A DNA stretch of 35,461 bases from DASQUK01 sp046726215 (GTDB lineage Bacteria > Actinomycetota > Acidimicrobiia > Acidimicrobiales > VFJN01), in assembly GCA_046726215.1 (NCBI GenBank), contig JBKPAA010000115.1, positions 1 to 35,461 on the forward strand, read 5' to 3'. The notes under the pieces were generated by a model that saw nothing but the letters and a program-made list of their open reading frames with translations, was not told where the DNA came from and made no database searches. Below are positions 7,113 through 15,085 of this stretch, piece after piece; the first letter of the stretch is position 1, and every line of letters begins with the position of its first letter. The position numbers and the translations under genes were made by a program.

Positions 7113-8579
7113 ATGCCGCTTGCCCTCGAGCTCGCCCGCACCTTGCCCGCCGATCCGACCGCAGTCGATGCCGTCGGCGTCGGCGTGTTTGCCGACCGGT
7201 TCGAGGCCGGCGACGTGCCCGCGCCGCTCGATCACGGATTCCTCGAGGGGCAGGGCTTCGCCGGCGAGCCGGGACAGACGTGCGTCGTGCCTGGCGCCGA
7301 CGGCGGGGTGGTCGTGGCCATCGGCCTCGGCCCCGAGCCTGGGACCACCGTCGCCAGCTATCGCCGCGCCGCCGCGGCGCTGGCCCGGGCCGCCCAACGG
7401 CACGAGCGCGTGGCGATCGACGTGCTGGACGACGTCCCGGAGGGCCTGGAGCCCGTCGCAGTGGCCCAAGCCATCGCCGAGGGCGTGGTGCTCGGCGCCT
7501 ACCGGTATACCGAGCTGAAGTCCGACCCCGAGCCCAACCGCATCGCGTCGCTGTTGGTGGCCGGCAGGGGCGGCAAGCGGGTGGTGGCGGCACTCGAGCG
7601 GGGACAGGCCATCGGTGAGGCGGTGTGCCTTGCCCGCGACCTCGTCAACGAGCCGGGCGGCACCCTCACCCCCAGCGCCTTCGCGGCGCGGGCCGAGGAG
7701 CTCGCCGCATCCGGAGGGTTCAGCGCCGAGGTCCTCGACCGGGCGGGCATCGAGGACCTCAAGCTCGGCGGGCTCCTCGGGGTCAACCGGGGGTCCGAGG
7801 AGGAGCCCCGGTTCGTGAAGCTGGCGTGGGAGCCCGAGCGACCCCGGGCGACGGTGGCGCTGGTGGGCAAGGGAATCACATTCGACTCGGGCGGGCTCTC
7901 GCTCAAGTCCACCGACTCGATGGTGGGCATGAAGGGCGACATGGCCGGCGCGGCCGCAGTGCTGGCGACGTTCACCGCGCTCGACGTGGTGCGCCCACCC
8001 GTGCGGGTCCTCGGCTTCCTGCCCCTCACCGACAACATGCCTGGGGGTGACGCCACCCGGGTCGGCGACGTTCTCCGCATCCGCAACGGCGGCACCGTCG
8101 AGGTCCTCAACACCGACGCCGAGGGACGGCTGGTCCTCGCCGACGCCCTGTCGCTGGCGAGCGAGGCCGGGCCCGATGCCATCGTCGATCTGGCCACGCT
8201 CACCGGCGCCTGCATGGTGGCGCTCGGCCCCGGCATCGCCGGCGTGATGGGAAACCACGACGGGATCGTCGACCAGGTGCGGGGCGCCGCCGACGGAGCC
8301 GGAGAGGCGGTGTGGCCGCTGCCGCTGCCCGACGACCTGCGGCGCAAGCTCGACTCCGAGGTCGCCGACATGAAGAACGTGGGCCCCGACCGTTGGGGCG
8401 GCGCGCTCATCGCCGGGCTGTTCCTCCAGCGCTTCGTCCCCGACGGCACGCCATGGGCCCACCTGGACATCGCCGGTCCCGCCTACGCCGACGAGGGCCA
8501 CGGCGAGAACCCGAAGGGCGGCACCGGCTTCGGCGTACGCACCCTGCTGCGGCTGCTGGCGGACTTCCGCAAGCCCTAG
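7113..8579 (+). CDS. pepA: Leucyl aminopeptidase (M17 family)
   Basis: A 488-aa cytosolic metallo-aminopeptidase that removes N-terminal residues from peptides using two divalent metals. The N-terminal non-catalytic domain covers about 1-165. The catalytic domain has Lys253 and Asp258 in VGKGITFDSGGLSLK, Lys265, Asp276 in KGDMAG, and the family signature NTDAEGRL (Asp335, Glu337, Arg339). Length is normal for M17. A TTG at 7086 would add nine residues and overlap the upstream gene. The ATG at 7113 is preferred because of the TAGCCT-N7 spacing; no Shine-Dalgarno is seen for either. It converges with the ABC permease gene, with only 11 bp between the two stops. M17 enzymes can also bind DNA in some bacteria; nothing here shows that. 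Confidence 0.96.
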   Translation: MPLALELARTLPADPTAVDAVGVGVFADRFEAGDVPAPLDHGFLEGQGFAGEPGQTCVVPGADGGVVVAIGLGPEPGTTVASYRRAAAALARAAQRHERVAIDVLDDVPEGLEPVAVAQAIAEGVVLGAYRYTELKSDPEPNRIASLLVAGRGGKRVVAALERGQAIGEAVCLARDLVNEPGGTLTPSAFAARAEELAASGGFSAEVLDRAGIEDLKLGGLLGVNRGSEEEPRFVKLAWEPERPRATVALVGKGITFDSGGLSLKSTDSMVGMKGDMAGAAAVLATFTALDVVRPPVRVLGFLPLTDNMPGGDATRVGDVLRIRNGGTVEVLNTDAEGRLVLADALSLASEAGPDAIVDLATLTGACMVALGPGIAGVMGNHDGIVDQVRGAADGAGEAVWPLPLPDDLRRKLDSEVADMKNVGPDRWGGALIAGLFLQRFVPDGTPWAHLDIAGPAYADEGHGENPKGGTGFGVRTLLRLLADFRKP

Positions 8580-8590
8580 CCCTCGGGGGG

Positions 8591-10246
8591 TCAGTAGCCG
8601 GCGTCCCGGCGGCGGAATCCGACGGCGCCCGCCGCCATGAGCACGGCCGCGGTGGCCGTCAGGGCCACGGTGGTGGTGAGCGCGAATCCCTGGGTGAGGA
8701 TGTGCGACACATGCTGGAACGGCGACAGGTCGACGACCCAGCCCGGCAGCTTCAGGAGCTCGGCGAACAGCCCGATCACGAAGCATCCGGCCAGCACCCC
8801 CCAGGCCGCGGTCGTCGCCCGGGGGGCAAACCCGAACAGCACGAGGGCGACGCCGACGAGCACCCACAGGGCCGGCACGAACGCGACCGCGGCGCCGACG
8901 AGGCGACCGCCCTGGCCCAGGTCGCGCACCGCGATCCCGTAGGTGAGGCCCATGCCGAGCCCGGCCGCCGCCGTCAACGCCACGGATCCGCCGAGCGCCA
9001 CGGCGAGGTACGAGGCCACCCACCGGGTCCGCCCCAGCCCGGTGGCCAGCAGTGGCTCGGCGCGGCCGCCGGCCTCCTCGCTGCGCAGGCGCAGCGTCGA
9101 CGAGATGGCGAACCCGCCGGCGATCAGCGCCAGCATCAGCAGCGAGGTCGTGAAGAACGCGTCGGTAAGGCTGCCGCCGCCCTGGGCGATGATGTCCTCG
9201 AACACGTTGTTGTTGCCGATCAGGTCGCGGATGTCCTGGCCCACGGACCCGTAGGACACGCCGGCGAGGCCGAGCCCGAGCGTCCACGCGATCAGGCTGA
9301 CGCTCTGGAGGCGAAGTGCGAGGCCGCCGGGGCGGACAAGCGCGGGCGATGCCACGGGTGGCCCGGGCCGCGGTGGCACCAGTCCACCTCCCAGGTCCCG
9401 CACCCCCAGCAGGGCGAACGCCACCGCCACGCACACGACGGTCGCCGCCGCCAGCAACAGGAGCGTCCACCAGCGCTCGCCGGCATAGGGCCGGCCGGCC
9501 TGTGCCCAGCCCATCGGCGACAGCCACGACAGGGTGCCGCTGCCGACGTCACCGGTGGCGCGCAGGACGTAGGAGCCACCGAGCAGCGCGCCGGCGAGCC
9601 CGAGCGCGGCGCGGTTGTGCTCGGTGACCTGGGCCGTCACGGCTGTGACGCCGGCGAACAGCAGCCCGAACATGGCCATGGCCGCCCCGTACAGCACAGA
9701 TCCCCCGGTGGCGAGGTTCTCGCTCAGCATGCTCAGGGTGATCAGCACACCGAGCACGGCGAACGCGCCCGCGGCCACCGTCAGGACGGCGGTGACCGGG
9801 GCGTTGCGGCCGAGCACGGTGGCGCGCAACAGCTCGGTGCGGCCGGTCTCCTCGTCCGCCCGGGTGTGGCGGCCCACGAGGAACATGCCCATCAGCGCCA
9901 TCACGACGAAGCCGAAGCTCCCGACGTTGAAGACGGCCTGACCGCCGAGCGTGTCGAGGCCGTATGCGGGGGCGTTCAGGGCGATGAGGGCGGCGTTCTC
10001 GCTGGCGGTCTGTGCGGCCTTGTCGAGGTCGGCCTGCGTCGGGTAGAGGGTCTTGACGCTGGCGACGTTCGATAGGACCAGGAGCGTGATCCCGACGATC
10101 CACACCGGCAGGCGCACGCGGTCGCGGCGCAGGATGAACCTAACCAGCGACCACGTGCCGGTGAGCGTCGTCCCCCGACCGACGGCCGGGACCAGGGTGG
10201 CGTCGGCCGGCGGCGGACCCGCCAGGGTGGTGCCGGCCGCGTTCAA
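8591..10246 (-). CDS. ABC-2-type exporter permease, large two-half form
   Basis: A 551-aa polytopic inner-membrane protein with about a dozen hydrophobic helices in two similar halves. The first half contains VWIVGITLLVLSNVASV and FGFVVMALMGMFLVG. The second starts near ALRLQSVSLIAWTLGLGLAG and includes LLMLALIAGGFAI. Each half has the short cytoplasmic motif E-E-x-GR near RTELL or AEPLL (EETGRTELL; EEAGGRAEPLL), as in actinobacterial permeases annotated as exporters of polyketide antibiotics. With the upstream ATPase it should form a drug, lipid or peptide exporter; the substrate is unknown. Translation is coupled: a TTG start shares TTGA with the ATPase stop, and GGAAG lies 7 nt before the TTG. 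No regulator gene lies next to it. Confidence 0.88.
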   Translation of the reverse strand: MNAAGTTLAGPPPADATLVPAVGRGTTLTGTWSLVRFILRRDRVRLPVWIVGITLLVLSNVASVKTLYPTQADLDKAAQTASENAALIALNAPAYGLDTLGGQAVFNVGSFGFVVMALMGMFLVGRHTRADEETGRTELLRATVLGRNAPVTAVLTVAAGAFAVLGVLITLSMLSENLATGGSVLYGAAMAMFGLLFAGVTAVTAQVTEHNRAALGLAGALLGGSYVLRATGDVGSGTLSWLSPMGWAQAGRPYAGERWWTLLLLAAATVVCVAVAFALLGVRDLGGGLVPPRPGPPVASPALVRPGGLALRLQSVSLIAWTLGLGLAGVSYGSVGQDIRDLIGNNNVFEDIIAQGGGSLTDAFFTTSLLMLALIAGGFAISSTLRLRSEEAGGRAEPLLATGLGRTRWVASYLAVALGGSVALTAAAGLGMGLTYGIAVRDLGQGGRLVGAAVAFVPALWVLVGVALVLFGFAPRATTAAWGVLAGCFVIGLFAELLKLPGWVVDLSPFQHVSHILTQGFALTTTVALTATAAVLMAAGAVGFRRRDAGY

Positions 10247-11193
10247 CGCGCGACTTCCGCGTCGGACGAGCCGTCGGGCGACACGGTGACCCGGCCCTCG
10301 AGCTGGGCGAGCTCGTCGCCGTAGTGGCGCAGGAACAGCTCCTCGAGCGTGGGTGGCTGGCTGGTCAGGCTACGCACGCCGAAGTTGGCGAGGAACCTGA
10401 GCGCGCCGTCCAGCTGGGCGGTCTCGACGTCGAACCGGGCCCGCAGTCCGTCGACGTGGGGATCGTGGACGCCGGGCAGGTTCTCGAGCCCCACGACGAG
10501 CCGTTCGGTCTCGACGGCGATCGACGTACGGGTCAGGTGGCGGAGCTCGGCCAGCGTGCCGGACTCGACGGTGCGGCCCCGCCGGATGATGCTCACCCGG
10601 TCGCACAGCGCCTCCACCTCGGCGAGGATGTGGCTGGAGAGCAGCACGGTGCGCCCGTCCTGCATGATCTCCCTGATCGTGTCCTGGAACACCGTCTCCA
10701 TCAGCGGGTCGAGCCCCGAGGTCGGTTCGTCGAGGATCAGCAGCTCGGCGTCGGAGGCGAGAGCCGCAACCAACGCGACCTTCTGCCGGTTGCCCTTGGA
10801 GTAGGCGCCGCCCTTCTTGGTGGGGTCGAGCTCGAAGCGTTCGAGCAGCTCGTCGCGCCGGCGGCGGTCGAGCCCGCCGCGCAGGCGCCCGAGCAGGTCG
10901 ATCACCTCGCCGCCCGTGAGGTTGGGCCACAGGTTGACCTCACCTGGCACGTAGGCGAGGCGGCGATGCAGGGGGACGGCATCGTTCCAGGGATCACCCC
11001 CGAGCAGGGTCGCCCGACCGGAGTTGGCGCGCAGCAGGCCGAGCAACACTCGGATGGTGGTGGATTTCCCCGCTCCGTTGGGCCCGAGGAAGCCGTGGAC
11101 CTCGCCGGCGGCCACGCGGAGGTCGAGGCCATCGAGCGCTCGCGTCCGGCCGAACGTCTTCACGAGGTCCGAGACCTCGATGGCGTTGGTCAT
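10243..11193 (-). CDS. ABC transporter ATP-binding protein
   Basis: A 316-aa nucleotide-binding subunit that powers the adjacent permease. Walker A is GPNGAGKST (37-45). The signature motif is YSKGNRQK (131-138) rather than LSGGQ, a known variant in exporters of this class. Walker B is LLILDEPTSGLDP (151-163), and the switch histidine lies in LLSSHIL. The C-terminal part from about 215 is the extra domain usual for DrrA-like exporter ATPases. The ATG at 11193 has a TAGTGT -10 thirteen bases upstream and no Shine-Dalgarno, so the operon mRNA may be leaderless. Its stop overlaps the permease start. Confidence 0.94.
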   Translation of the reverse strand: MTNAIEVSDLVKTFGRTRALDGLDLRVAAGEVHGFLGPNGAGKSTTIRVLLGLLRANSGRATLLGGDPWNDAVPLHRRLAYVPGEVNLWPNLTGGEVIDLLGRLRGGLDRRRRDELLERFELDPTKKGGAYSKGNRQKVALVAALASDAELLILDEPTSGLDPLMETVFQDTIREIMQDGRTVLLSSHILAEVEALCDRVSIIRRGRTVESGTLAELRHLTRTSIAVETERLVVGLENLPGVHDPHVDGLRARFDVETAQLDGALRFLANFGVRSLTSQPPTLEELFLRHYGDELAQLEGRVTVSPDGSSDAEVAR

Positions 11194-11200
11194 GGGATCG

Positions 11201-11206
11201 ACACTA
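11201..11206 (-). promoter_or_regulatory. -10 element of the ABC exporter operon
   Basis: On the minus strand TAGTGT begins 13 bp before the ATPase ATG at 11193, the same geometry as the plus-strand leaderless promoters. It makes the two exporter genes a separate transcript from the GH84 gene upstream. Confidence 0.55.
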
Positions 11207-11285
11207 TGCAGGCGCTACCTGAAGACCTCGCGGCGAGGCGCGATCTTGACGGCCGGGACGCCGATCTAAGCGCCCCGCTCGAACA

Positions 11286-13436
11286 TCACAGGTCGCGGGC
11301 CCCGGCGATGAAGTCGTCGAGGACGCCGTCGCCGACCCTCACGGGGCCCTGGGGGCGCGTCTCGCCCGGAATGGTCTCGATGGCTGCGGCCTGGTCCGCG
11401 AGCGCAGCGGCGTCGGCAAACCGCCCCTGCGCGCCGCCGGTGTCGCCCGCGATCTCGGCGTCGAGCGCGTCCAGCGAGGCGACCAACGCCCGGCCCCAGA
11501 GCGCGGTGGCGTCGAGCCACGGTCGAGCATCCGCCACGAACGCCTGGTCTGCGACGCCAGTGCGGATGGCATCCGGTGCGCCGGCCAGCCGCTGGGCATA
11601 GCTGCGCAATCCCCGAACGGCCCCCGTCCGGTCGCCGCGGTCCCAGGCCCTGTGGAAGGCGTCGAGCTGCGCAGCCAGCGCCGGCGCCTGCGGCTGTGAC
11701 ACCGCGCCGGACGCGGCCGACGTGGGGGCGAGGTTCTCGAGGTCGAAGAACGCCAGCAACGCGTCCACCGTCTCGGGGTCGGCGGCGCCCGGTCCGCCGG
11801 CCAGGTGGATGGCGGCGGCGCGATGGGCTCTTGCCGGGTCGTAGGCGGCGTCGTTCCAGGTGAAGTCGGCGGCGTCGATGAGCTGAACCTTGCTGGCGGC
11901 GGCCTGGTTCATGGGGTTGAGCACGATGCCGCTGACCTGGGCCGAGAGGCCCCGCTGCCGGCGGGCGTACGGGGCCAGGATGAGCCTGCCCTCGGTGGCC
12001 GGGTAGTCGTTGACCGGCGTGTTGTCCCACACGAAGGTCCGCCGCCCGAACACCCGGGCGGCGGCGGCCGCCTGATCGACCGTGATCTCGGCCGGCACCA
12101 CCATCGGCCCCGTCCACATGACCTCGACGGCAGGATCGAGCTGCTCGCGGAGGACCGTCCGGTAAGGACTGTCGTCGGTGCCGCGGTACTCGGTGGGGAC
12201 CATCTGCAGGGGCTGCGCGCCGTCGTGGCCGGCGATGAAGCCGCGCTGTAGTGCGTTGAGCAGCTCGACCTGGGCCCGAGCGGCCGCCCCGGCGGAGGGC
12301 GCGCCGAAGCGGGCGAGGTCGCCGTCGCAGTTCCAGCGGGTGTGGACGATGTCGTCGAGCGCGATCGAGAACGCCCGCACCCCCAGCTGGTACGTGGCAT
12401 CGAGCTTGGCGACCAGCGCGTCGAGGTCGCCGGAGTCGCTGTAGCAGATCGAGACGCCCGGGGAGACCGCGAAGGTGAAGCGCACGTGGTTGGCGTCCGC
12501 TCGCTCGATCAGGGCCCGGAGGTCGGCGACCAACTCTGGCGGGTAGGGCTCGCGCCAGCGGTCCCGGTGATAGGGGTCGTCCTTGGGGGCGTAGACATAG
12601 GTGTTGAGCTTGAAGCGCCCGTAGAAGTCGAGCTGGTCGAGCCGTTCCTCCTGGGTCCACGGGCTGCCATAGAAGCCCTCGATCGCGCCCCGGTGACGCA
12701 TGGCGGGGTGATCGACGATGCCGACGCCGGCGACGGCGGCGGTGCCGGCGGCGCTCGCGGTGCCCCGGGCGACCGTGGCCAGTTGGCGCAGCGTCTGGGC
12801 GGCGTAGAACGTGCCGGCGGCATCGGCACCGGCGATCACGACCTCGGCCGGTCCCCCCTCACGGGTGAACGCCGCCAGGGCGTAGCCCTCGGCCGGCATG
12901 TCGGCGGGCACGTCCAGCCCCGCATCGGCCAGCGGTGACGCGGTGATGGCGTCGCCGAAGGCGCCGACCTCGACGACGAGCGGTGCCCGCGCCCGGTCGC
13001 GCTCGTCCGGCCCCAGCATGCGAACGCTTTGCGCTCCGGCGGCCTCGAGCGCCTCGGTCACGGCGGCGGAGGTGGCCGGCTCGACGCCGTCGGCCACGAC
13101 CACGTCGACGTCCTGCGGCACGGCGACGTCGGGCCCGAGCCAGCGAATCTCCCGGGGCGTCGGCACCAGAACCGGCAAAGGGTCGTCGCGGGCCTCGAGG
13201 ACCGGCGCGCCGGAGCCGGGAGAGGTCGAGGTCGCCCGCTCGTCGCCACCGCGGTCGGCGTCGCCGCGGGCCCCGTCGAACTCTCCGGAGCACGCCACGA
13301 TGGACCATCCAACCACGACCACCGACGCCCAGAGGGCGAGGACGGGATGCCGCCGGGGCGGCCCGGTTCGTCCCCGTGCCACCTCGGCACCGGCCGTTCG
13401 AGGCAATAGGTTCCGGTGGCCCCAACGCGAGGTCAT
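11286..13436 (-). CDS. GH84-type beta-N-acetylglucosaminidase lipoprotein
   Basis: A 716-aa exported glycosidase predicted to release beta-linked N-acetylglucosamine. Residues 30-49 form a signal peptide ending in a lipobox, SIVAC with Cys49, so the enzyme should be lipid-anchored outside the membrane. A Ser/Gly/Asp-rich linker follows (50-80). A GH20b-like alpha/beta domain spans about 85-235. The GH84 barrel begins at IEGFYGSPWTQEERLD (252-267) and continues with NTYVYAPKDDPYHRDRW. The paired catalytic aspartates are Asp361/Asp362 in FSIALDDIVHTRWN, the substrate-assisted pair of this family. A helical C-terminal part follows. The ATG at 13436 lies inside a repeat element, and an in-frame GTG at 13382 may be the true start (698 aa). 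The substrate could be hyaluronan-like, mucin-type or peptidoglycan-derived glycans. Confidence 0.88.
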   Translation of the reverse strand: MTSRWGHRNLLPRTAGAEVARGRTGPPRRHPVLALWASVVVVGWSIVACSGEFDGARGDADRGGDERATSTSPGSGAPVLEARDDPLPVLVPTPREIRWLGPDVAVPQDVDVVVADGVEPATSAAVTEALEAAGAQSVRMLGPDERDRARAPLVVEVGAFGDAITASPLADAGLDVPADMPAEGYALAAFTREGGPAEVVIAGADAAGTFYAAQTLRQLATVARGTASAAGTAAVAGVGIVDHPAMRHRGAIEGFYGSPWTQEERLDQLDFYGRFKLNTYVYAPKDDPYHRDRWREPYPPELVADLRALIERADANHVRFTFAVSPGVSICYSDSGDLDALVAKLDATYQLGVRAFSIALDDIVHTRWNCDGDLARFGAPSAGAAARAQVELLNALQRGFIAGHDGAQPLQMVPTEYRGTDDSPYRTVLREQLDPAVEVMWTGPMVVPAEITVDQAAAAARVFGRRTFVWDNTPVNDYPATEGRLILAPYARRQRGLSAQVSGIVLNPMNQAAASKVQLIDAADFTWNDAAYDPARAHRAAAIHLAGGPGAADPETVDALLAFFDLENLAPTSAASGAVSQPQAPALAAQLDAFHRAWDRGDRTGAVRGLRSYAQRLAGAPDAIRTGVADQAFVADARPWLDATALWGRALVASLDALDAEIAGDTGGAQGRFADAAALADQAAAIETIPGETRPQGPVRVGDGVLDDFIAGARDL

Positions 13437-13520
13437 AGGTTCCGGGATTGGAACCTATGACCTCGGGCTCGGCTCCGTGGAACCCATGACTTCGGGGCTC
13501 GGCTCCGTGGATCCTGAGAC
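13407..13520. repeat. Head-to-head repeat element of ~29-bp units with 16-bp perfect palindrome
   Basis: A core close to GGAACCTATGACCTCG recurs about every 29-30 bp. Copies at 13450, 13479 and (degenerate) 13509 read on the plus strand. Two copies left of centre read on the minus strand (starting at 13443 and 13414). The two central copies form perfect 16-bp arms (13428-13443 and 13450-13465) around a 6-nt loop. The element supplies the last 20 or so codons and stop of the gene to its right and the annotated ATG of the GH84 gene to its left. It looks like a REP-like or palindromic intergenic element. Confidence 0.85.
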
Positions 13521-14111
13521 CGCCTGCCGCTCGACCGCCCACACCGTGGCCTCGCTGGCCAGCGCCGGATGGAATCGCCAGCGGTGGAGCTGCCGCTCGG
13601 TGGCCTCGCCGTCCTCGCCCAGTTCGAGCAGCGACAGGGCCAGCCGGCGGGCCTGGTCGCGCAGGTCGTCGGCGTCGACGGCGGCCGGGGGCCGGTCGAC
13701 CCAGGCGGCGTGCTCGGCCTGGAGCACCGGCGACAGCCTTCGGACCTGACGGAGGGTGAGCGGCGGCAGGCGGCGGCGCACTTCGAGCGCGGCGTCGGTG
13801 CTGAGCCGGCTGGTGCCGAACTGGCAGCAGCGGGCGATGGTGCGAGGAAAGGCGCTGCTCGAACCGCGATACCGGCCCAGGCCGAGCGCCGCGGCGCACT
13901 CATCGAGGTCGAGCCGATAGCCCTCGGGCGATCGTTCGAAGCCGTCGACGAGGTACCGCATCAGCCAGGTCGCGGAAGGTCCGAGGATCCCGAGCCAGAA
14001 GCGCTCGACGTAGCGCGAGCGGGGGTCGTAACCGACCTGGTCGATCACGGGATCGGCCCAGGGAAGGATCTGCAGGGTGGGGATGGTGGCGGGGATGTCG
14101 CGGGCGTGCAT
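13455..14111 (-). CDS. Conserved actinobacterial protein of unknown function
   Basis: A 218-aa soluble protein with no signal peptide or membrane segment. It is mostly helical. The N-terminus reads LQILPWADPVIDQVGYDPRS, followed by YVERFWLGILGPSATWLMR, then a segment LDECAAALGLG that could be a helix-turn-helix and FPRTIARCCQFG. It resembles a hypothetical family I associate with actinobacteria; no function is known to me. The ATG at 14111 is chosen because GGAG lies 5 nt upstream; an ATG at 14162 would add 17 residues. The last part, with GSTEPSPEVMGSTEPSPRS, is a twofold peptide repeat encoded by the inserted repeat element, so the ancestral C-terminus probably ended earlier. It is divergent from the sirtuin gene (101 bp apart). 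Confidence 0.75.
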   Translation of the reverse strand: MHARDIPATIPTLQILPWADPVIDQVGYDPRSRYVERFWLGILGPSATWLMRYLVDGFERSPEGYRLDLDECAAALGLGRYRGSSSAFPRTIARCCQFGTSRLSTDAALEVRRRLPPLTLRQVRRLSPVLQAEHAAWVDRPPAAVDADDLRDQARRLALSLLELGEDGEATERQLHRWRFHPALASEATVWAVERQAVSGSTEPSPEVMGSTEPSPRS

Positions 14112-14179
14112 TGCGTCTCCGACGGACGGTTGAGCGAGCGGCCGGCGGGGAAGTCGATCCAACGTCGTTCCGGCAGGCT

Positions 14180-14208
14180 TTCACACATCATCATGGCGTT
14201 TCAATAAT
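14180..14208 (+). promoter_or_regulatory. Sigma-70-type promoter of the sirtuin gene
   Basis: TTCACA (14180-14185) and AATAAT (14203-14208) are each one base off consensus, with a 17-bp spacer. The surrounding AT-rich patch stands out in this GC-rich window. Transcription would begin near 14214-14216, on top of the first possible ATG (14213). This raises the chance that translation really starts at the GTG at 14228. Confidence 0.6.
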
Positions 14209-14212
14209 TTTC

Positions 14213-15019
14213 ATGTCCGAAGGTATTGTGTCGCACGTGCAGGCCGACCTGATCGCCGAGGCGCGGCGTTGGATCGATGCCGCCCAACGGGTCGTGGTGC
14301 TCACCGGGGCGGGCATCAGCACGGACAGCGGCATCCCGGACTTCCGGGGGCCCAACGGGGTGTGGACCCGCAACCCCGGAGCCGAGCGGCGGGCGACGCT
14401 GCAGAACTACATGTCCGATCCCCAGGTTCGCCGCGAGGCGTGGCACACGCGGTTGCACCATCCGGGGTTCTCGGCGCAGCCGAACGCCGGTCACCGGGCG
14501 CTGGTGGAGCTCGAGCGACGGGGCAAGCTCGACACCCTCGTGACCCAGAACATCGACGGGCTGCACCAGGCGGCGGGCTCGGATCCGGCCACCGTCGTCG
14601 AGGTGCACGGCACGATGCACGGCGTCGTGTGCATGTCGTGCGGCGAGCGGGCACCGATGGAGCGGGCACTCGCGCGGGTGCGTGCCGGCGAGGACGACCC
14701 GCCCTGCCGCACCTGTGGCGGCATCCTCAAGTCGGCGACGATCAGCTTCGGCCAGAACCTCGTGGCCGAGGACCTGCAGCGGGCCATGGACGCCGCCCGG
14801 CGCTGCGACCTGCTGCTGGCGGTGGGCTCGACGCTGGCGGTGTACCCGGTGGCCGACATGGTGCCCGTTGCGCGCATGGCGGGGGCGCAGATCGTGATCG
14901 TCAACGCCGAGGAGACGGCGATGGACGACCTCGCCGACGCGGTCATTCGTGGTTCGATCGGCGAGGTGCTGCCGGAACTGGTCGGCAGCGGGGGGCCCGA
15001 GCCGGACGCCGACGAGTGA
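14213..15019 (+). CDS. SIR2-family NAD-dependent protein deacylase
   Basis: A 268-aa sirtuin that removes acyl groups from lysines while cleaving NAD to nicotinamide and O-acyl-ADP-ribose. The NAD site is VVVLTGAGIS (27-36) with DFRGPNGVW. TQNIDGLHQ (111-119) and the catalytic His132 in VEVHGTMH follow. The zinc ribbon has Cys140/Cys143 (CMSC) and Cys165/Cys168 (CRTC). The C-terminal Rossmann part has LLLAVGSTLAVYP and IVIVNAEET. I do not see the Tyr-x-x-Arg pair typical of desuccinylases in the residues after DFRG, so a deacetylase type is more likely. Two starts are possible: ATG 14213, or GTG 14228 with GAAGG four bases upstream. The latter fits the promoter position better. Confidence 0.94.
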   Translation: MSEGIVSHVQADLIAEARRWIDAAQRVVVLTGAGISTDSGIPDFRGPNGVWTRNPGAERRATLQNYMSDPQVRREAWHTRLHHPGFSAQPNAGHRALVELERRGKLDTLVTQNIDGLHQAAGSDPATVVEVHGTMHGVVCMSCGERAPMERALARVRAGEDDPPCRTCGGILKSATISFGQNLVAEDLQRAMDAARRCDLLLAVGSTLAVYPVADMVPVARMAGAQIVIVNAEETAMDDLADAVIRGSIGEVLPELVGSGGPEPDADE

Positions 15020-15072
15020 CCGTTGTGCCCACGCTGAACCACGGTTCGGGGCGTCGGGTCCCGCGATGTGAG

Positions 15073-15078
15073 TAGCTT
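15073..15078 (+). promoter_or_regulatory. -10 element of a leaderless promoter
   Basis: TAGCTT begins 13 bp before the ATG at 15086 (7-nt spacer). It argues for 15086 as the start rather than the GTG at 15068. Confidence 0.55.
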
Positions 15079-15085
15079 GTCGCCG

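Noticed and set aside
6819..9527. 902-codon minus-strand ORF across the adenosyltransferase, pepA and the permease
   Set aside because: It overlaps three well-supported genes in other frames and its translation is Arg/Gly/Pro-rich low-complexity sequence.
8312..10075. 587-codon plus-strand ORF over the pepA end and permease
   Set aside because: It lies in the wrong frame of pepA and antisense to a membrane protein whose helices are clear.
13407..13520. CRISPR-like array
   Set aside because: Units are 29-30 bp and contiguous without unique spacers, and they change orientation at the centre; no cas genes are present.
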